Source: an uncultured Enterobacteriaceae bacterium
GTDB taxonomy: Bacteria; Pseudomonadota; Gammaproteobacteria; Enterobacterales; Enterobacteriaceae
Direction of reading: 5' to 3'
DNA: 64,000 bases
Assembly: GCA_936920625.1 (NCBI GenBank)
Contig: CAKZHC010000010.1
Span: 1 to 64,000 of the forward strand
The first letter of the stretch is position 1; each line of letters opens with the position of its first letter. The translations under genes and the position numbers were made by a program. The notes beneath the pieces are model-generated. The model did not search any database. It was not told where the DNA came from and worked only from the letters and a program-made list of their open reading frames with translations. Below are positions 35,927 to 45,931 of this stretch, in pieces.

Positions 35927-37597
35927 TCACTGCTGCCAGGCAGACTGATGAACGCCTACTGCCCGCCCTGAAGGGTCATCCATATTCTGAAAGGCTTCAT
36001 CCCATTCAATGGCTTTGGCTGAGGAACAAGCTACAGAAGGACCACCCGGAACACATTCGGCTGCGCCGGATGCTGGGAACAGTGAGTCAAAAATTTCACG
36101 ATAAAGGTACGCTTCTTTGGAAGAAGGCGTGTTATATGGGAAACGAAAGTGTGCTGTTTCCAGTTGCTGATCACTTATCTGTTGTGCGGCGATAGTTTTC
36201 AGCGCATCGATCCAGCTGTAACCCACGCCATCAGAAAACTGCTCCTTCTGTCGCCATACAACACTGTCGGGCAGCAGGGAGGAGAAGCACTCACGCAGTA
36301 TATGTTTTTCCATTTTACCGTTGCTGCCACACATTTTATCAGCCGGATTAATGCTCATCGCCACATCAAGGAACGCTTTATCCAGGAAAGGTACCCGTGC
36401 CTCTACCCCCCAGGCGGCCATTGCTTTGTTGGCGCGTGCACAATCAAACATGTGCAATGCCAGTAGCTTACGCACATTTTCTTCATGAAACTCTTTTGCG
36501 TCAGGGGCTTTATGAAAGTAAAGGTACCCCCCAAACACCTCGTCAGCCCCTTCTCCCGAGAGCACCATCTTAATGCCCATTGCCTTTATTTTTCTTGACA
36601 TCAGATACATGGGGGTTGATGCGCGAATGGTGGTGACGTCATAAGTTTCGATGTGATAAATGACATCGCGCAGGGCATCGAGCCCCTCTTGTACCGTAAA
36701 ATGGATTTCGTGGTGTACCGTATTAAGATGATTTGCGACTTGTTGTGCTGCCTGCAAATCAGGTGAACCTTTAAGCCCCACGGCGAACGAGTGTAACTGA
36801 GGCCACCAGGCATCGCTGCGGTCTTCATCTTCTATTCGTTTTGCGGCGTATTTTTTAGTAATAGCCGATATGATTGATGAATCAAGCCCGCCGGATAACA
36901 GCACGCCATAGGGCACATCAGACATCAGATGGCTCCTGACCGACTCTTCAAGCGCAGATTTTAATTTTTCCACATCGGTGGTTTGATTTTTAACGTATTG
37001 GTATTCCATCCAGTCGCGCTGCCAGTAACGATGAATTTCTCCATCTTCACTCGAAAGGTAGCTTGCGGGGGGGAACTCTTTGATTGTCCGGCAAACTGGT
37101 ACCAGCGCTTTCATCTCCGAAGCCAGATAAAAATTACCGTGCTGATCGTGACCCATATAGAGAGGAATAATGCCGATATGATCACGGCCTATCAGATACT
37201 GTTGAGTGTTTTTGTCCCAGAGTATAAAGGCGAACATACCCTGAAGTTCATCCAGGAATTCAGGGCCTTTTTCCTGATAGAGTGCAAGGATTACCTCACA
37301 GTCTGAATCGGTCTGAAACGTATAGCGGCCGCTGAGCTGGTCACGTAGTGCTTTATGATTGTAGATTTCCCCGTTTACCGCCAGGACATGGCTTTGATCA
37401 GCGTTATACAGAGGTTGTGCGCCAGAGTTGATATCAACAATTGACAGACGCTCATGTGCTAAAATGGCGTGATTATCGGCATAAATACCGGACCAGTCCG
37501 GGCCGCGGTGGCGCATCAGGCGGGAAAGTTCCAGCGCTTTTTTACGTAGTTCGCTGGGATTACTTTTTAAATCCAGCACGCCAAAGATTGAACACAT
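35927..37597 (-). CDS. asnB: Asparagine synthetase B, glutamine-hydrolysing
   Basis: Makes asparagine from aspartate, ATP and glutamine. It has 556 residues. The N-terminal class II amidotransferase domain exposes the catalytic Cys2 after Met removal (MCSIFG), with MRHRGPDWSG and the VNGEIYNH motif. The C-terminal synthetase domain carries the PP-loop LLSGGLDSSIIS and VLSGEGADEVFGGY. It lies upstream of the tRNA cluster on the same strand, as in E. coli. With the Glt importer broken, amide and acidic amino-acid supply may depend more on synthesis (inference). Confidence 0.97.
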   Translation of the reverse strand: MCSIFGVLDLKSNPSELRKKALELSRLMRHRGPDWSGIYADNHAILAHERLSIVDINSGAQPLYNADQSHVLAVNGEIYNHKALRDQLSGRYTFQTDSDCEVILALYQEKGPEFLDELQGMFAFILWDKNTQQYLIGRDHIGIIPLYMGHDQHGNFYLASEMKALVPVCRTIKEFPPASYLSSEDGEIHRYWQRDWMEYQYVKNQTTDVEKLKSALEESVRSHLMSDVPYGVLLSGGLDSSIISAITKKYAAKRIEDEDRSDAWWPQLHSFAVGLKGSPDLQAAQQVANHLNTVHHEIHFTVQEGLDALRDVIYHIETYDVTTIRASTPMYLMSRKIKAMGIKMVLSGEGADEVFGGYLYFHKAPDAKEFHEENVRKLLALHMFDCARANKAMAAWGVEARVPFLDKAFLDVAMSINPADKMCGSNGKMEKHILRECFSSLLPDSVVWRQKEQFSDGVGYSWIDALKTIAAQQISDQQLETAHFRFPYNTPSSKEAYLYREIFDSLFPASGAAECVPGGPSVACSSAKAIEWDEAFQNMDDPSGRAVGVHQSAWQQ

Positions 37598-38077
37598 AAA
37601 TAATTGCTCCTTGAATTACATTTTTCTTTTCCAGTTTCCACCTCCCATATAACCGGCGTCAGGCGTGCATACAACATCGCAATGAATTAACGATGTTGCC
37701 TGGGTTTCATATGCTGCCCTGGCATTTGATGAGGTGGATTACGGGTTTGATGGCGGCAAACAATCAGAGCCTGTCAGTGAATAAATCAGAACATGCAATA
37801 TCTTTAAAAACTATGCAAGCAATTTCATTTTATATCAGACGGTAATAATGGTGATTCTGTAAAGAGGCGGGCTATTACTTCGTTTAATTCATAGAAAAAT
37901 TATATTAATATCAACATGATGTACAAAGAACGCTCAGTTAAATCCGCAGTAAATTTTTTATCATGGTGTGGCAGCCTGGCAGGCGGCGTGTTTGCTGTTA
38001 CTGGCCAGGATATGGGGGGATGTACTAACAGTAACTGTACGGGGGTTGATACAGGCTGGTGTTTACTGGGAAGTCTG
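37598..38077. other. asnB-nagA gap lacking nagC and nagD
   Basis: E. coli carries nagD and nagC here (about 2 kb). In these 480 bases I find neither the NagC ROK/HTH motifs nor the NagD phosphatase motif. A perfect eight-base inverted repeat, CAACATCG/CGATGTTG, lies at 37672-37698, upstream of asnB. The short frames on both strands have no family features. Confidence 0.6.
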
Positions 38078-39253
38078 TCAGCCATCTTGTTTTATATTGA
38101 GCACTGGAGAATTTAAGACATTTTTACCATTAACGATAGTTTCGATGACATGAAAATTATCGCTAAAGATAGTCAGGTTAGCCACCTTTCCGGGCGCAAT
38201 ACTGCCCAGTATTGTATCCATGCCAATGGCACAGGCAGGATACAGGCTTGTCATTCTGAGCGCCTCGTCGAGTGCGATGCCTGCATATTCAACACAATTT
38301 TGCACAGCCTTAATCATCGTTAGTGCTGAACCACTGAGAATACCGTCTTCATCAACACAGCGTCCGTCACGATGATAGATGGTTTTACCCGCAAAAATAA
38401 AATGATCACGGGTTGTACCCGCTGCTGCGGTGGCATCGGTGACCAGCACCAGGCGATTACCTTTGATGCGTTTTGCATTGCGTACATTGGCATAGTGCAC
38501 ATGAAAACCATCAACAATGATGCCGCACCAGATATCGGGTGAATCGTAGAGCGCGCCAATCAAACCAGGCTCACGGGCAGTAATGGCGGGCATCGTATTA
38601 TAGAGATGGGTAGCTCCGCTAATACCCGCACTGAAGCCACGCTGGGCTTCTGCATAAGTGGCGCTGGAGTGGCCACAGGAGACAACGATCCCTTTGCTGA
38701 CGAGGCGCTGAATTATCTCAGGCGCCACTTGTTCGGGAGCCAAAGTTATCAGACTAATAACATCGGCATTTTCACACAAATAATCTACCAGCTCTGGTGC
38801 TGGCGGACGTATTAGTGCTGGGTTATGGGTACCTTTCTTTAATGGATTAAGCCAGGGGCCTTCCAGATGCAGGCCCAGTACCTGGTGGTGATTTTGGGCC
38901 TGAAAGGCGCGCGTGACCTCTGTTGCCCGCACTATCAGTTCATCAGCGCTAGTGATAAGTGTTGGCAGAAAGCTGGTGCATCCGGCACGCTGATTAGTCT
39001 GCTGCATAGTGGCCAGTGTTGCTATGCTGAGTGCGTTAATGTCATCATTGAACTGAACCCCGCCACAGCCATTCAGCTGTAAATCAATCAGCCCTGGAGC
39101 AATATTGGCCCCGTTCATGTCATATGTTGCTATATTTGCAGGCAGTGCCTCTGGCGAGCAGAGATTATGAATGCGGCCATCATTGATGATCACTGCATGA
39201 TTGTTGAGAATGTCGTAACCCGTGAAGATACGGCCATTAACTAAAGCGTACAT
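38078..39253 (-). CDS. nagA: N-acetylglucosamine-6-phosphate deacetylase
   Basis: Removes acetyl from GlcNAc-6-phosphate in amino-sugar catabolism and cell-wall recycling. It has 391 residues (E. coli 382) in an amidohydrolase fold. Motifs are LHLEGPWLNP with the metal-binding Glu, CGHSSATY and GATHLYNTM with metal His residues, and the catalytic Asp in LVTDATAAAG. It follows nagB on the same strand after about 167 bases, longer than in E. coli. No nagC follows. Confidence 0.95.
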   Translation of the reverse strand: MYALVNGRIFTGYDILNNHAVIINDGRIHNLCSPEALPANIATYDMNGANIAPGLIDLQLNGCGGVQFNDDINALSIATLATMQQTNQRAGCTSFLPTLITSADELIVRATEVTRAFQAQNHHQVLGLHLEGPWLNPLKKGTHNPALIRPPAPELVDYLCENADVISLITLAPEQVAPEIIQRLVSKGIVVSCGHSSATYAEAQRGFSAGISGATHLYNTMPAITAREPGLIGALYDSPDIWCGIIVDGFHVHYANVRNAKRIKGNRLVLVTDATAAAGTTRDHFIFAGKTIYHRDGRCVDEDGILSGSALTMIKAVQNCVEYAGIALDEALRMTSLYPACAIGMDTILGSIAPGKVANLTIFSDNFHVIETIVNGKNVLNSPVLNIKQDG

Positions 39254-39420
39254 TGTTGTTTCTCCCTCTCAGGACCGCGCTTCCGGGGTGCTGTTACATT
39301 ATTGACAATCCTGATTCTCAGGCATGGCTGTATTGCTGACCTTCGGAAAGTACTATTTTTTACAAATCCGGTTTTCTGGCAGGACGGAGGGTGATTTAAC
39401 GGGCAGCACAAATACCACAC

Positions 39421-40233
39421 TCATGTAGCAGCCAGAAAATCCTCGATCTCTTTTGCCGCTGCGGTGCGAAAATAGTTAACAGTTTTTACCTTCAACTCCA
39501 TTGTTGACGGCTCATCACAGACGATAATAGCACTGGGATGAAATTGCAGGCAGCTAATAGTCCACATATGGTTAACGCTCCCTTCTACAGCGGCCTGCAA
39601 TGCTCTGGCTTTAGCCTGGCCGGTTACCAAAATCATTACCTCTTCGGCGTCCATGAGGGTGCCTGTACCGACTGTCAGGGCGTACTTTGGTACTTTGCTG
39701 ATATCATTTTCAAAGAAACGTGAATTAGCTTGGCGGGTTTCACTGGTCAGTGTTTTGATTCGCGTACGTGATGAGAGGGAAGACGCAGGTTCATTGAAGG
39801 CAATATGACCATCATTCCCCACCCCTCCCATGAAAAGGTGAATTTTTCCAGCCGCACGAATTTTTTGCTCATACTGGTAACACTCTGCATCATAATCCGT
39901 CGCGTTTCCATCCAGCATATTAATGTTTTCTGCCAAAATATCTATGTGATTGAATAAGTTACGATGCATAAAACTATGATAGCTTTCAGGATGATCTTTT
40001 GCCAGGCCGACATACTCATCCATATTGAAAGTGACAACATGCTTAAAACTGACCTTACCTTCCTGATACATATTGATAAGGTGTTGGTAGGTATGGAGTG
40101 GTGTGCCGCCAGTTGGCAGGCCCAGTACAAAAGGGCGGTTAGCCGCAGGCTGAAAGGTGTTGATTCGATTGATGATATAATTTGCTGCCCAGTGGCCAAC
40201 CTGGTCAGAGGTTGTCAGGGGGATAAGCCGCAT
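39421..40233 (-). CDS. nagB: Glucosamine-6-phosphate deaminase
   Basis: Converts glucosamine-6-phosphate to fructose-6-phosphate and ammonia, feeding amino sugars into glycolysis. It has 270 residues. Active-site text is intact: FNMDEYVGL with the ring-opening Asp, and GGVGNDGHIAFNEP with the catalytic Asp-His-Glu. SSRTRIKTLT and the C-terminal allosteric region are also present. It is divergent from nagE, as in E. coli, where both share NagC control. Confidence 0.96.
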   Translation of the reverse strand: MRLIPLTTSDQVGHWAANYIINRINTFQPAANRPFVLGLPTGGTPLHTYQHLINMYQEGKVSFKHVVTFNMDEYVGLAKDHPESYHSFMHRNLFNHIDILAENINMLDGNATDYDAECYQYEQKIRAAGKIHLFMGGVGNDGHIAFNEPASSLSSRTRIKTLTSETRQANSRFFENDISKVPKYALTVGTGTLMDAEEVMILVTGQAKARALQAAVEGSVNHMWTISCLQFHPSAIIVCDEPSTMELKVKTVNYFRTAAAKEIEDFLAAT

Positions 40234-40728
40234 GGATTACCTCGAACATTTTACTATTGAAGGGAGGCAGAACTGTTTTCTGAACGTCAGTAAAAATGTG
40301 ATAAATCCTGTTGGTATCAGTGTATAGGGTCCGCCCCGTGGAATGCCTTTAATTTGTTACGTTAATCATAAGGTAAGCTGCCGGTAATGACCACAAATTG
40401 TCTGTTGGTTGTCCCCTGCGATATCAAATATCTCTGCATCTTTGCACAACATCATTATGAAAGTTTGATCAAATGTAATGCTGTTTGAACAGTCATAAAT
40501 CTGAACTTTGCTGTTTCAGGCGAATATAAAGATAAAAGCACATCCAATGAAGTAAACGTCTGGTTACAACAGATAGTTATTCTTTAAATAATGTTGCAGT
40601 TTTAAATAATAACATGAATCATCGTTAGTTACTTTAATTACGCCGACGTAGCATTTACCGCACGTCAGTAGCTGCACAAACACAGGCAGATTGATCAGCA
40701 TTTAATAATTATTCCGCTAGGAGGTCAG
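40234..40728. other. nagB-nagE divergent regulatory region
   Basis: This 495-base region must carry both promoters. I saw TTATTCTTTAAATAA (a near-palindrome around 40578-40592) and a repeated TTTAAATAAT nearby. I could not match a convincing pair of NagC operators or a CRP site. The nagE ribosome binding site AGGAGGTC is at its right edge. Confidence 0.5.
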
Positions 40729-42657
40729 TTGAATATTTTGGGATTTTTACAAAGATTAGGCCGCTCATTACAGTTGCCTATTGCCGTATTACCAGTAGCA
40801 GCGCTGATGTTACGATTTGGTAAACCTGATTTGCTGAATCTGCCATTTATTGCTGAGGCAGGTGGCGCTATTTTTGACAACCTTGCGTTGATTTTTGCTA
40901 TCGGTGTTGCTGCCTCTTGGTCCAGAGATAATGCCGGCGCGGCGGCGCTGGCCGGCGGGGTTGGTTACTTCATCATGACTAAAGCGATGGTAACTATCAA
41001 TCCTGTAATTAATATGGGCGTGCTTGCAGGGATTATTACGGGTTTGGTGGCTGGTTTTAGTTATAACCGCTGGCATAATATTCAGTTGCCCAATTTTCTT
41101 AGTTTTTTTGGTGGCAGCCGCTTTGTACCCATAGTCACCGGTTTTTTCTGCCTGATACTTGCAGCATTTTTGGGCTATATATGGCCCTTCGTACAGAATG
41201 TTATCCGGCTTGGTGGCGAGTGGATTGTGGCGCAGGGTGCACTGGGGGCGGGTATATTCGGTGTGATAAACCGTCTGCTTATTCCCACCGGATTGCATCA
41301 GGTGTTAAATACGATTGCCTGGTTCCAGATTGGTGATTTTACTAATGCAGCCGGTGTTCAGTTTCATGGTGACATCAATCGGTTCTACGCCGGCGATAAA
41401 TCAGCAGGTATGTTTATGGCTGGTTTTTACCCGATCATGATGATGGGATTACCGGGTGCGGCGCTGGCGATGTATCTGGCAGCACCCAAAGCTCGTCGCC
41501 CCATGGTGGGCGGGATTTTATTTTCGGTTGCTATCACGGCTTTTCTCACAGGGGTTACCGAGCCGCTGGAGTTTCTTTTTATGTTTCTGGCTCCGATACT
41601 CTACCTGGTGCATGCGTTTCTCACCGGCATCAGCCTTTATATTGCTACGCTAATGAATATCCATGCTGGCTTCTCTTTTTCGGCTGGCGCGATCGATTAT
41701 GCACTGATGTATAACCTGCCTGCCGCCAGTAAAAATGTCTGGATGTTATTAATTATGGGTGGCATTGCTTTTATCACTTATTTTATAGTATTTAGCGTAG
41801 CGATCCGTGCAATGAATCTGAAAACGCTTGGTCGCGAAGACATGTTCTCTGAGCCAAAATCTGGCGCCAGAACGTTAGCAGAAGGAGAACTGACGCCGCT
41901 GGCCGCGCAGTTTATTGCAGCAGTGGGGGGAGCAGCAAATCTGAGGGTGATTGATGCCTGCATTACCCGTTTGCGTCTTTCAGTAAATGATGCAGGGCAA
42001 GTAGACGATGCTGAATGTAAACGTCTTGGCGCATCAGGAGTAATAAGGCTGAATAAATACACCGTCCAGGTTGTTGTCGGCGCCAATGCTGAAGCAGTGG
42101 CCGAAGGCATGAAAAAAGAGCTCTCCAGATTGTCTGTTATTGCCAGTGTTACGCCAGATGTGTCATCTCAAACAGCGACTGGCGCTGACAAAGAAGTGGT
42201 TATTGAAACTTTAGTAGCTCCTGTTAGTGGTGATACGGTTACATTAGATCAAGTGCCTGACAAAGCTTTTTCCAGCGGTGCTGTAGGGAAAGGTATTGCC
42301 ATCAGGCCAACCGGCAGTATAGTCGTTGCACCTGCCAGTGGTAAGGTGGTGAAAATATTTAAAACAAACCATGCCTTTTGTCTGCGAACGGCACAGGGAG
42401 TTGAAATCGTGGTTCACATGGGGCTTGATACTGTCACCCTGGAAGGAGAAGGTTTCACCCGGCTGATAAAAGAAGGTATACAAGTCAATGCCGGTCAGCC
42501 AATACTGGAGATGGATCTGGCGTTTCTTAATGCCAATGCCTGTTCAATGATTAGCCCGGTGGTTGTGAGTAACAGTAGTAAGTTCTCGGGAGTAACGTTG
42601 TTAACAGAAGGTGAAGTTGTTGCCGGTGAAACGCCACTCTGTGAGGTCCGGTCTTAA
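40729..42657 (+). CDS. nagE: PTS N-acetylglucosamine transporter EIICBA, TTG start
   Basis: Takes up and phosphorylates N-acetylglucosamine. It has 642 residues in one chain. A membrane IIC domain (about 1-365) has ITGLVAGFSYNRWH and IPTGLHQVLNTIAWF. The IIB domain follows with the phospho-Cys in DACITRLRLSV, and the IIA domain has the phospho-His in VVHMGLDTV. The TTG at 40729 is preceded by a strong AGGAGG, and MNILGF matches the known N-terminus. It is divergent from nagB. All three PTS domains appear intact, so GlcNAc use is probably functional. Confidence 0.96.
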   Translation: MNILGFLQRLGRSLQLPIAVLPVAALMLRFGKPDLLNLPFIAEAGGAIFDNLALIFAIGVAASWSRDNAGAAALAGGVGYFIMTKAMVTINPVINMGVLAGIITGLVAGFSYNRWHNIQLPNFLSFFGGSRFVPIVTGFFCLILAAFLGYIWPFVQNVIRLGGEWIVAQGALGAGIFGVINRLLIPTGLHQVLNTIAWFQIGDFTNAAGVQFHGDINRFYAGDKSAGMFMAGFYPIMMMGLPGAALAMYLAAPKARRPMVGGILFSVAITAFLTGVTEPLEFLFMFLAPILYLVHAFLTGISLYIATLMNIHAGFSFSAGAIDYALMYNLPAASKNVWMLLIMGGIAFITYFIVFSVAIRAMNLKTLGREDMFSEPKSGARTLAEGELTPLAAQFIAAVGGAANLRVIDACITRLRLSVNDAGQVDDAECKRLGASGVIRLNKYTVQVVVGANAEAVAEGMKKELSRLSVIASVTPDVSSQTATGADKEVVIETLVAPVSGDTVTLDQVPDKAFSSGAVGKGIAIRPTGSIVVAPASGKVVKIFKTNHAFCLRTAQGVEIVVHMGLDTVTLEGEGFTRLIKEGIQVNAGQPILEMDLAFLNANACSMISPVVVSNSSKFSGVTLLTEGEVVAGETPLCEVRS

Positions 42658-42813
42658 GTGCATTACAAAAAAGGCTCTGGTACGTTGTACAGTCGGGTAG
42701 TTCTCTTTATTTATTTTTGTTTTATTACAAATGATTGTTTCTCGCTTGCGCTTTGTGGATCATAATCCGTTATTTCAGTTATCAGATAGTGTTGCAATAT
42801 TAAGGAAATAGTG

Positions 42814-44493
42814 ATGAGTGAGGCCTGCGCCCGCCCGGTCAACTTTATTCGCCAGATTGTTGATGAAGATTTAGCTAACGGTAAGCACACCACAGTACAT
42901 ACCCGTTTTCCCCCTGAGCCTAATGGTTATCTGCATATTGGCCATGCCAAATCTATCTGTCTTAACTTTGGACTGGCCCGTGATTATCAGGGGCGGTGTA
43001 ATTTGCGGTTTGACGATACTAACCCTGAGAAAGAGGATTTGGAATTTGTCGAATCAATCAAGCGTGATGTGCAATGGTTAGGTTTTCAATGGAGCGGTGA
43101 GGTTCGTTATTCATCAGATTACTTTGAGCAGCTATACGACTATGCCGTTGAACTGATAAAAAAAGGGCTGGCTTATGTTGATGAGCTTAGTGCAGATGAG
43201 ATAAGAAGTTATCGTGGCACATTAAAACAACCAGGCAAAAACAGTCCCTGGCGTGATCGACCGGTCAGCGAGAATCTGGACCTGTTTGAAAAGATGCGTA
43301 ATGGGAAATTTGCTGAGGGAAAAGCCTGTCTGCGTGCCAAAATTGATATGACATCCAGTTATATTGTTATGCGAGATCCAGTTCTTTATCGTATCAAATT
43401 TGCAGAACATCATAAGACGGGTAATGAGTGGTGCATCTATCCCATGTATGACTTTACGCATTGTATCTCGGATGCGCTGGAGGGGATTACGCACTCGCTT
43501 TGTACTCTCGAATTTCAGGATAATCGCCGACTGTACGACTGGGTATTAGATAATATCTCGATTCCTGTGCATCCCCGGCAATATGAGTTCTCCCGCCTTA
43601 ACCTTGAATATGCAGTGATGTCAAAGCGTATCCTGACACAGCTGGTAGAGCAGAAGGTAGTGGAAGGATGGGATGACCCACGTATGCTGACAATATCTGG
43701 TTTACGCCGACGTGGTTACACTGCCGCCTCTATACGCGAATTTTGCCGTCGTATTGGGGTCACCCGGCAGGAGAACATTGTTGAGATGGCTGCGCTTGAA
43801 TCCTGCATCCGGGATGATCTCAATCATAATGCTCCGAGGGCGATGGCAGTACTCAATCCTGTCAAAGTCATCATTGAAAACTTACCTGCTGCACATCAAG
43901 AGCAGGTGATGATGGCTAATCACCCCAACAGGCCAGAACTGGGAATGCGCCCGGTGCTTTTTGGCCGGGAAATCTGGATTGATCGTGCTGATTTTCGTGA
44001 GGAAGCGAATAAGCATTATAAGCGGCTGGTATTAGGTAAAGAGGTGCGTCTGCGTAACGCTTATATCATTCGTGCCCAGCGTGTTATTAAAGATGATGAA
44101 GGGAACATCACTACTCTTTTTTGTCATGCTGATCTGGATACAATCGGCAAAGATCCGGCCGATGGTCGCAAAGTAAAAGGTGTGATTCACTGGGTCTCAG
44201 TTGCTGATGGTTTGCCAGCTGAGTTTCGTCTCTACAATCGTCTTTTTAGTGTTCCTAATCCCGGTGGGGCTGAAGTATTACTGGAGACCATCAATCCGGA
44301 ATCGTTAGTGATTCAACAAGGATTTGTTGAACCAGGCATCAGAGATGCACCGTCGCAGACTGCCTGGCAGTTTGAGCGGGAGGGATACTTCTGTGCTGAC
44401 CCGGTTTACTCTACGCCATCGCATCTGGTATTTAACCGGACTGTGGGTCTGCGCGATGTGGTCAAAAACAGCGGTCAGGTGATCACAGGTTAA
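42814..44493 (+). CDS. glnS: Glutaminyl-tRNA synthetase
   Basis: Class Ib synthetase charging the tRNA-Gln species encoded at 35248 and 35449. I chose the ATG at 42814 rather than the GTG one codon earlier, giving 559 residues. Motifs are PPEPNGYLHIGHAKS (HIGH) and AVMSKR (KMSKS equivalent), with the FDDTNPEKED segment and C-terminal anticodon-binding beta barrels (VRLRNAYIIRAQRV). The downstream fur gene converges on it, with a GC-rich hairpin between. It is complete. Confidence 0.96.
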   Translation: MSEACARPVNFIRQIVDEDLANGKHTTVHTRFPPEPNGYLHIGHAKSICLNFGLARDYQGRCNLRFDDTNPEKEDLEFVESIKRDVQWLGFQWSGEVRYSSDYFEQLYDYAVELIKKGLAYVDELSADEIRSYRGTLKQPGKNSPWRDRPVSENLDLFEKMRNGKFAEGKACLRAKIDMTSSYIVMRDPVLYRIKFAEHHKTGNEWCIYPMYDFTHCISDALEGITHSLCTLEFQDNRRLYDWVLDNISIPVHPRQYEFSRLNLEYAVMSKRILTQLVEQKVVEGWDDPRMLTISGLRRRGYTAASIREFCRRIGVTRQENIVEMAALESCIRDDLNHNAPRAMAVLNPVKVIIENLPAAHQEQVMMANHPNRPELGMRPVLFGREIWIDRADFREEANKHYKRLVLGKEVRLRNAYIIRAQRVIKDDEGNITTLFCHADLDTIGKDPADGRKVKGVIHWVSVADGLPAEFRLYNRLFSVPNPGGAEVLLETINPESLVIQQGFVEPGIRDAPSQTAWQFEREGYFCADPVYSTPSHLVFNRTVGLRDVVKNSGQVITG

Positions 44494-44501
44494 GAACTAA
44501 G

Positions 44502-44521
44502 GCGCGGCTCGATGGCCGCGC
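44502..44521. repeat. GC-rich hairpin between glnS and fur
   Basis: Seven-base stem GCGCGGC/GCCGCGC with a six-base loop, nine bases after the glnS stop. There is no direct T-run on either strand, so only a weak terminator is suggested. Confidence 0.6.
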
Positions 44522-44586
44522 GTGGCAGAACTAAAAAATTGAGACGAAAAAATGGATTGATTGAATTGCCTGATGGTAATGGTTTG

Positions 44587-45030
44587 CTACTCGTCGTGAA
44601 TTGACTCATTTTCACGGCAGTCGCCTCTGGCGCAGTGGCCGTAAAGGTACAAGCTGTGATTGGTAAGTTTAATGCCGTGACGGGTGGCGATTTCACGCTG
44701 GCGTGTTTCGATCGATTCATCTCTGAATTCAATGACTTTGCCGCAATCAAGGCAAATAAGATGGTCATGGTGATGCTTTTGGGTTAACTCAAAAACTGAT
44801 TTTCCGCCTTCAAAATTGTGCCGGGTAACAATGCCGGCATCATCAAACTGGTTGAGTACCCGGTAAACTGTTGCGAGGCCAATCTCTTCACCTATATCAA
44901 TTAATCGTTTATACAAATCTTCCGCGCTGACATGATGGCACACAGGTTCCTGAAGTATTTCCAGAATTTTGAGTCGTGGAAGCGTGACTTTCAGGCCAGC
45001 CTTTTTTAATGCAATATTGTTATCAGTCAT
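44587..45030 (-). CDS. fur: Ferric uptake regulator
   Basis: Iron-responsive repressor that also responds to oxidative cues. It has 147 residues. The N-terminal winged helix has LKVTLPRLKIL and VSAEDLYKRL, then GLATVYRVLNQF. The metal sites are HHHDHLICLDCGK (structural Zn pair CxxC) and the later His/Glu residues, and CARGDC supplies the second cysteine pair. It is nearly identical to E. coli up to residue 90. fldA lies upstream in the same direction, the classic fldA-fur order. Confidence 0.97.
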   Translation of the reverse strand: MTDNNIALKKAGLKVTLPRLKILEILQEPVCHHVSAEDLYKRLIDIGEEIGLATVYRVLNQFDDAGIVTRHNFEGGKSVFELTQKHHHDHLICLDCGKVIEFRDESIETRQREIATRHGIKLTNHSLYLYGHCARGDCRENESIHDE

Positions 45031-45418
45031 GCGGATAGTGTCCTGTTGCTTTACTATTTAACTTTAACTCATTGTCTATAAAACGGTAGCGACGATGTTA
45101 CTGGGTGACGTTATTTTTTAACATAAGTCTGATGAAGCAAAATGGACATTAACTTAAAAACATACTCGCTGGTGAGCAATAAGATAGGAAAATAGTAAGT
45201 AAAATTATTCTCTTATAACCTATTGTTGTTTCATTTTCCCGCAGGCGAAGAAGTGTGTCCTCTATCGATAACCCGATATTTCAAATTCCAGTGAGCTATT
45301 CTACAGTTTTGTAGGTAAAATTTACAAACAACCGTCAATAAAACCAGCAGGTAAAGCGTATCAGGGAATGTTCTGATATCCAGTCTGGCTGAGTTGCTGT
45401 CAGCCAATTGATGATTGG
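45031..45418. other. fldA-fur intergenic region
   Basis: About 390 bases hold no gene I can support. The uof leader frame that precedes fur in E. coli is not evident. Just after the fldA stop on the minus strand there is a small stem GGCTGA/TCAGCC without a T-run. The fur promoter should lie in the right half. Confidence 0.5.
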
Positions 45419-45931
45419 CTAGAGACCTAGTTCCTTCTGAATCTGCTTTACCCAGTTGTTTACGCGCTCTTTGGTAAGCTCTGGCTGGCGATCTTCATCT
45501 ATAGCAAGACCCAGAAAATGATTCTCATCAGCCAGGCCTTTAGACGCTTCAAAATGATAACCTGCCACAGGCCAGTGACCAACTAAAGTGGCACCTTTTG
45601 ATTCAACAACGTCACGAATTGTGCCCATGGCATCGCAAAAATACTCTGCATAGTCCTCCTGGTCGCCACAACCAAACAATGCAACTTTTTTATTCTTAAA
45701 ATTTACTTCTGCGAGAGTGGGGAAAAATTCATCCCAGTCACACTGCGCTTCGCCATAGTACCAGGTTGGAATGCCGAGTAGTAAAATGTTGTAGGCCTCC
45801 AGATCTTCTTTGCTACTTTTAGCGATATCATAAATATTTGCAACCTTCTGACCCAATTGTTCCTGGACCATTTTGGCAATGTTTTCAGTATTGCCAGTGT
45901 CGCTGCCAAAGAAAATACCCACGATTGCCAT
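45419..45931 (-). CDS. fldA: Flavodoxin 1
   Basis: FMN electron carrier that serves several radical-SAM and reductive enzymes, likely including LipA and MiaB encoded in this window. It has 170 residues (E. coli 176). The FMN phosphate loop is GSDTGNTENIAKM, and the isoalloxazine loops are in LGIPTWYYGEAQCDWDEF and GCGDQEDYAEYFCDAMG. It ends with TAG. The position upstream of fur is conserved, and the usual partner ybfE between fldA and ybfF is missing. Confidence 0.96.
   Translation of the reverse strand: MAIVGIFFGSDTGNTENIAKMVQEQLGQKVANIYDIAKSSKEDLEAYNILLLGIPTWYYGEAQCDWDEFFPTLAEVNFKNKKVALFGCGDQEDYAEYFCDAMGTIRDVVESKGATLVGHWPVAGYHFEASKGLADENHFLGLAIDEDRQPELTKERVNNWVKQIQKELGL

Noticed and set aside
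37916..38116. 66-codon plus-strand frame overlapping the nagA end.
   Set aside because: Cys- and Gly-rich text without family features, overlapping a conserved gene on the other strand.
40578..40592. TTATTCTTTAAATAA as a NagC operator in the nagB-nagE region.
   Set aside because: Only a loose AT-rich palindrome, lacking the central features I expect of NagC sites, and AT-rich DNA gives such matches by chance.
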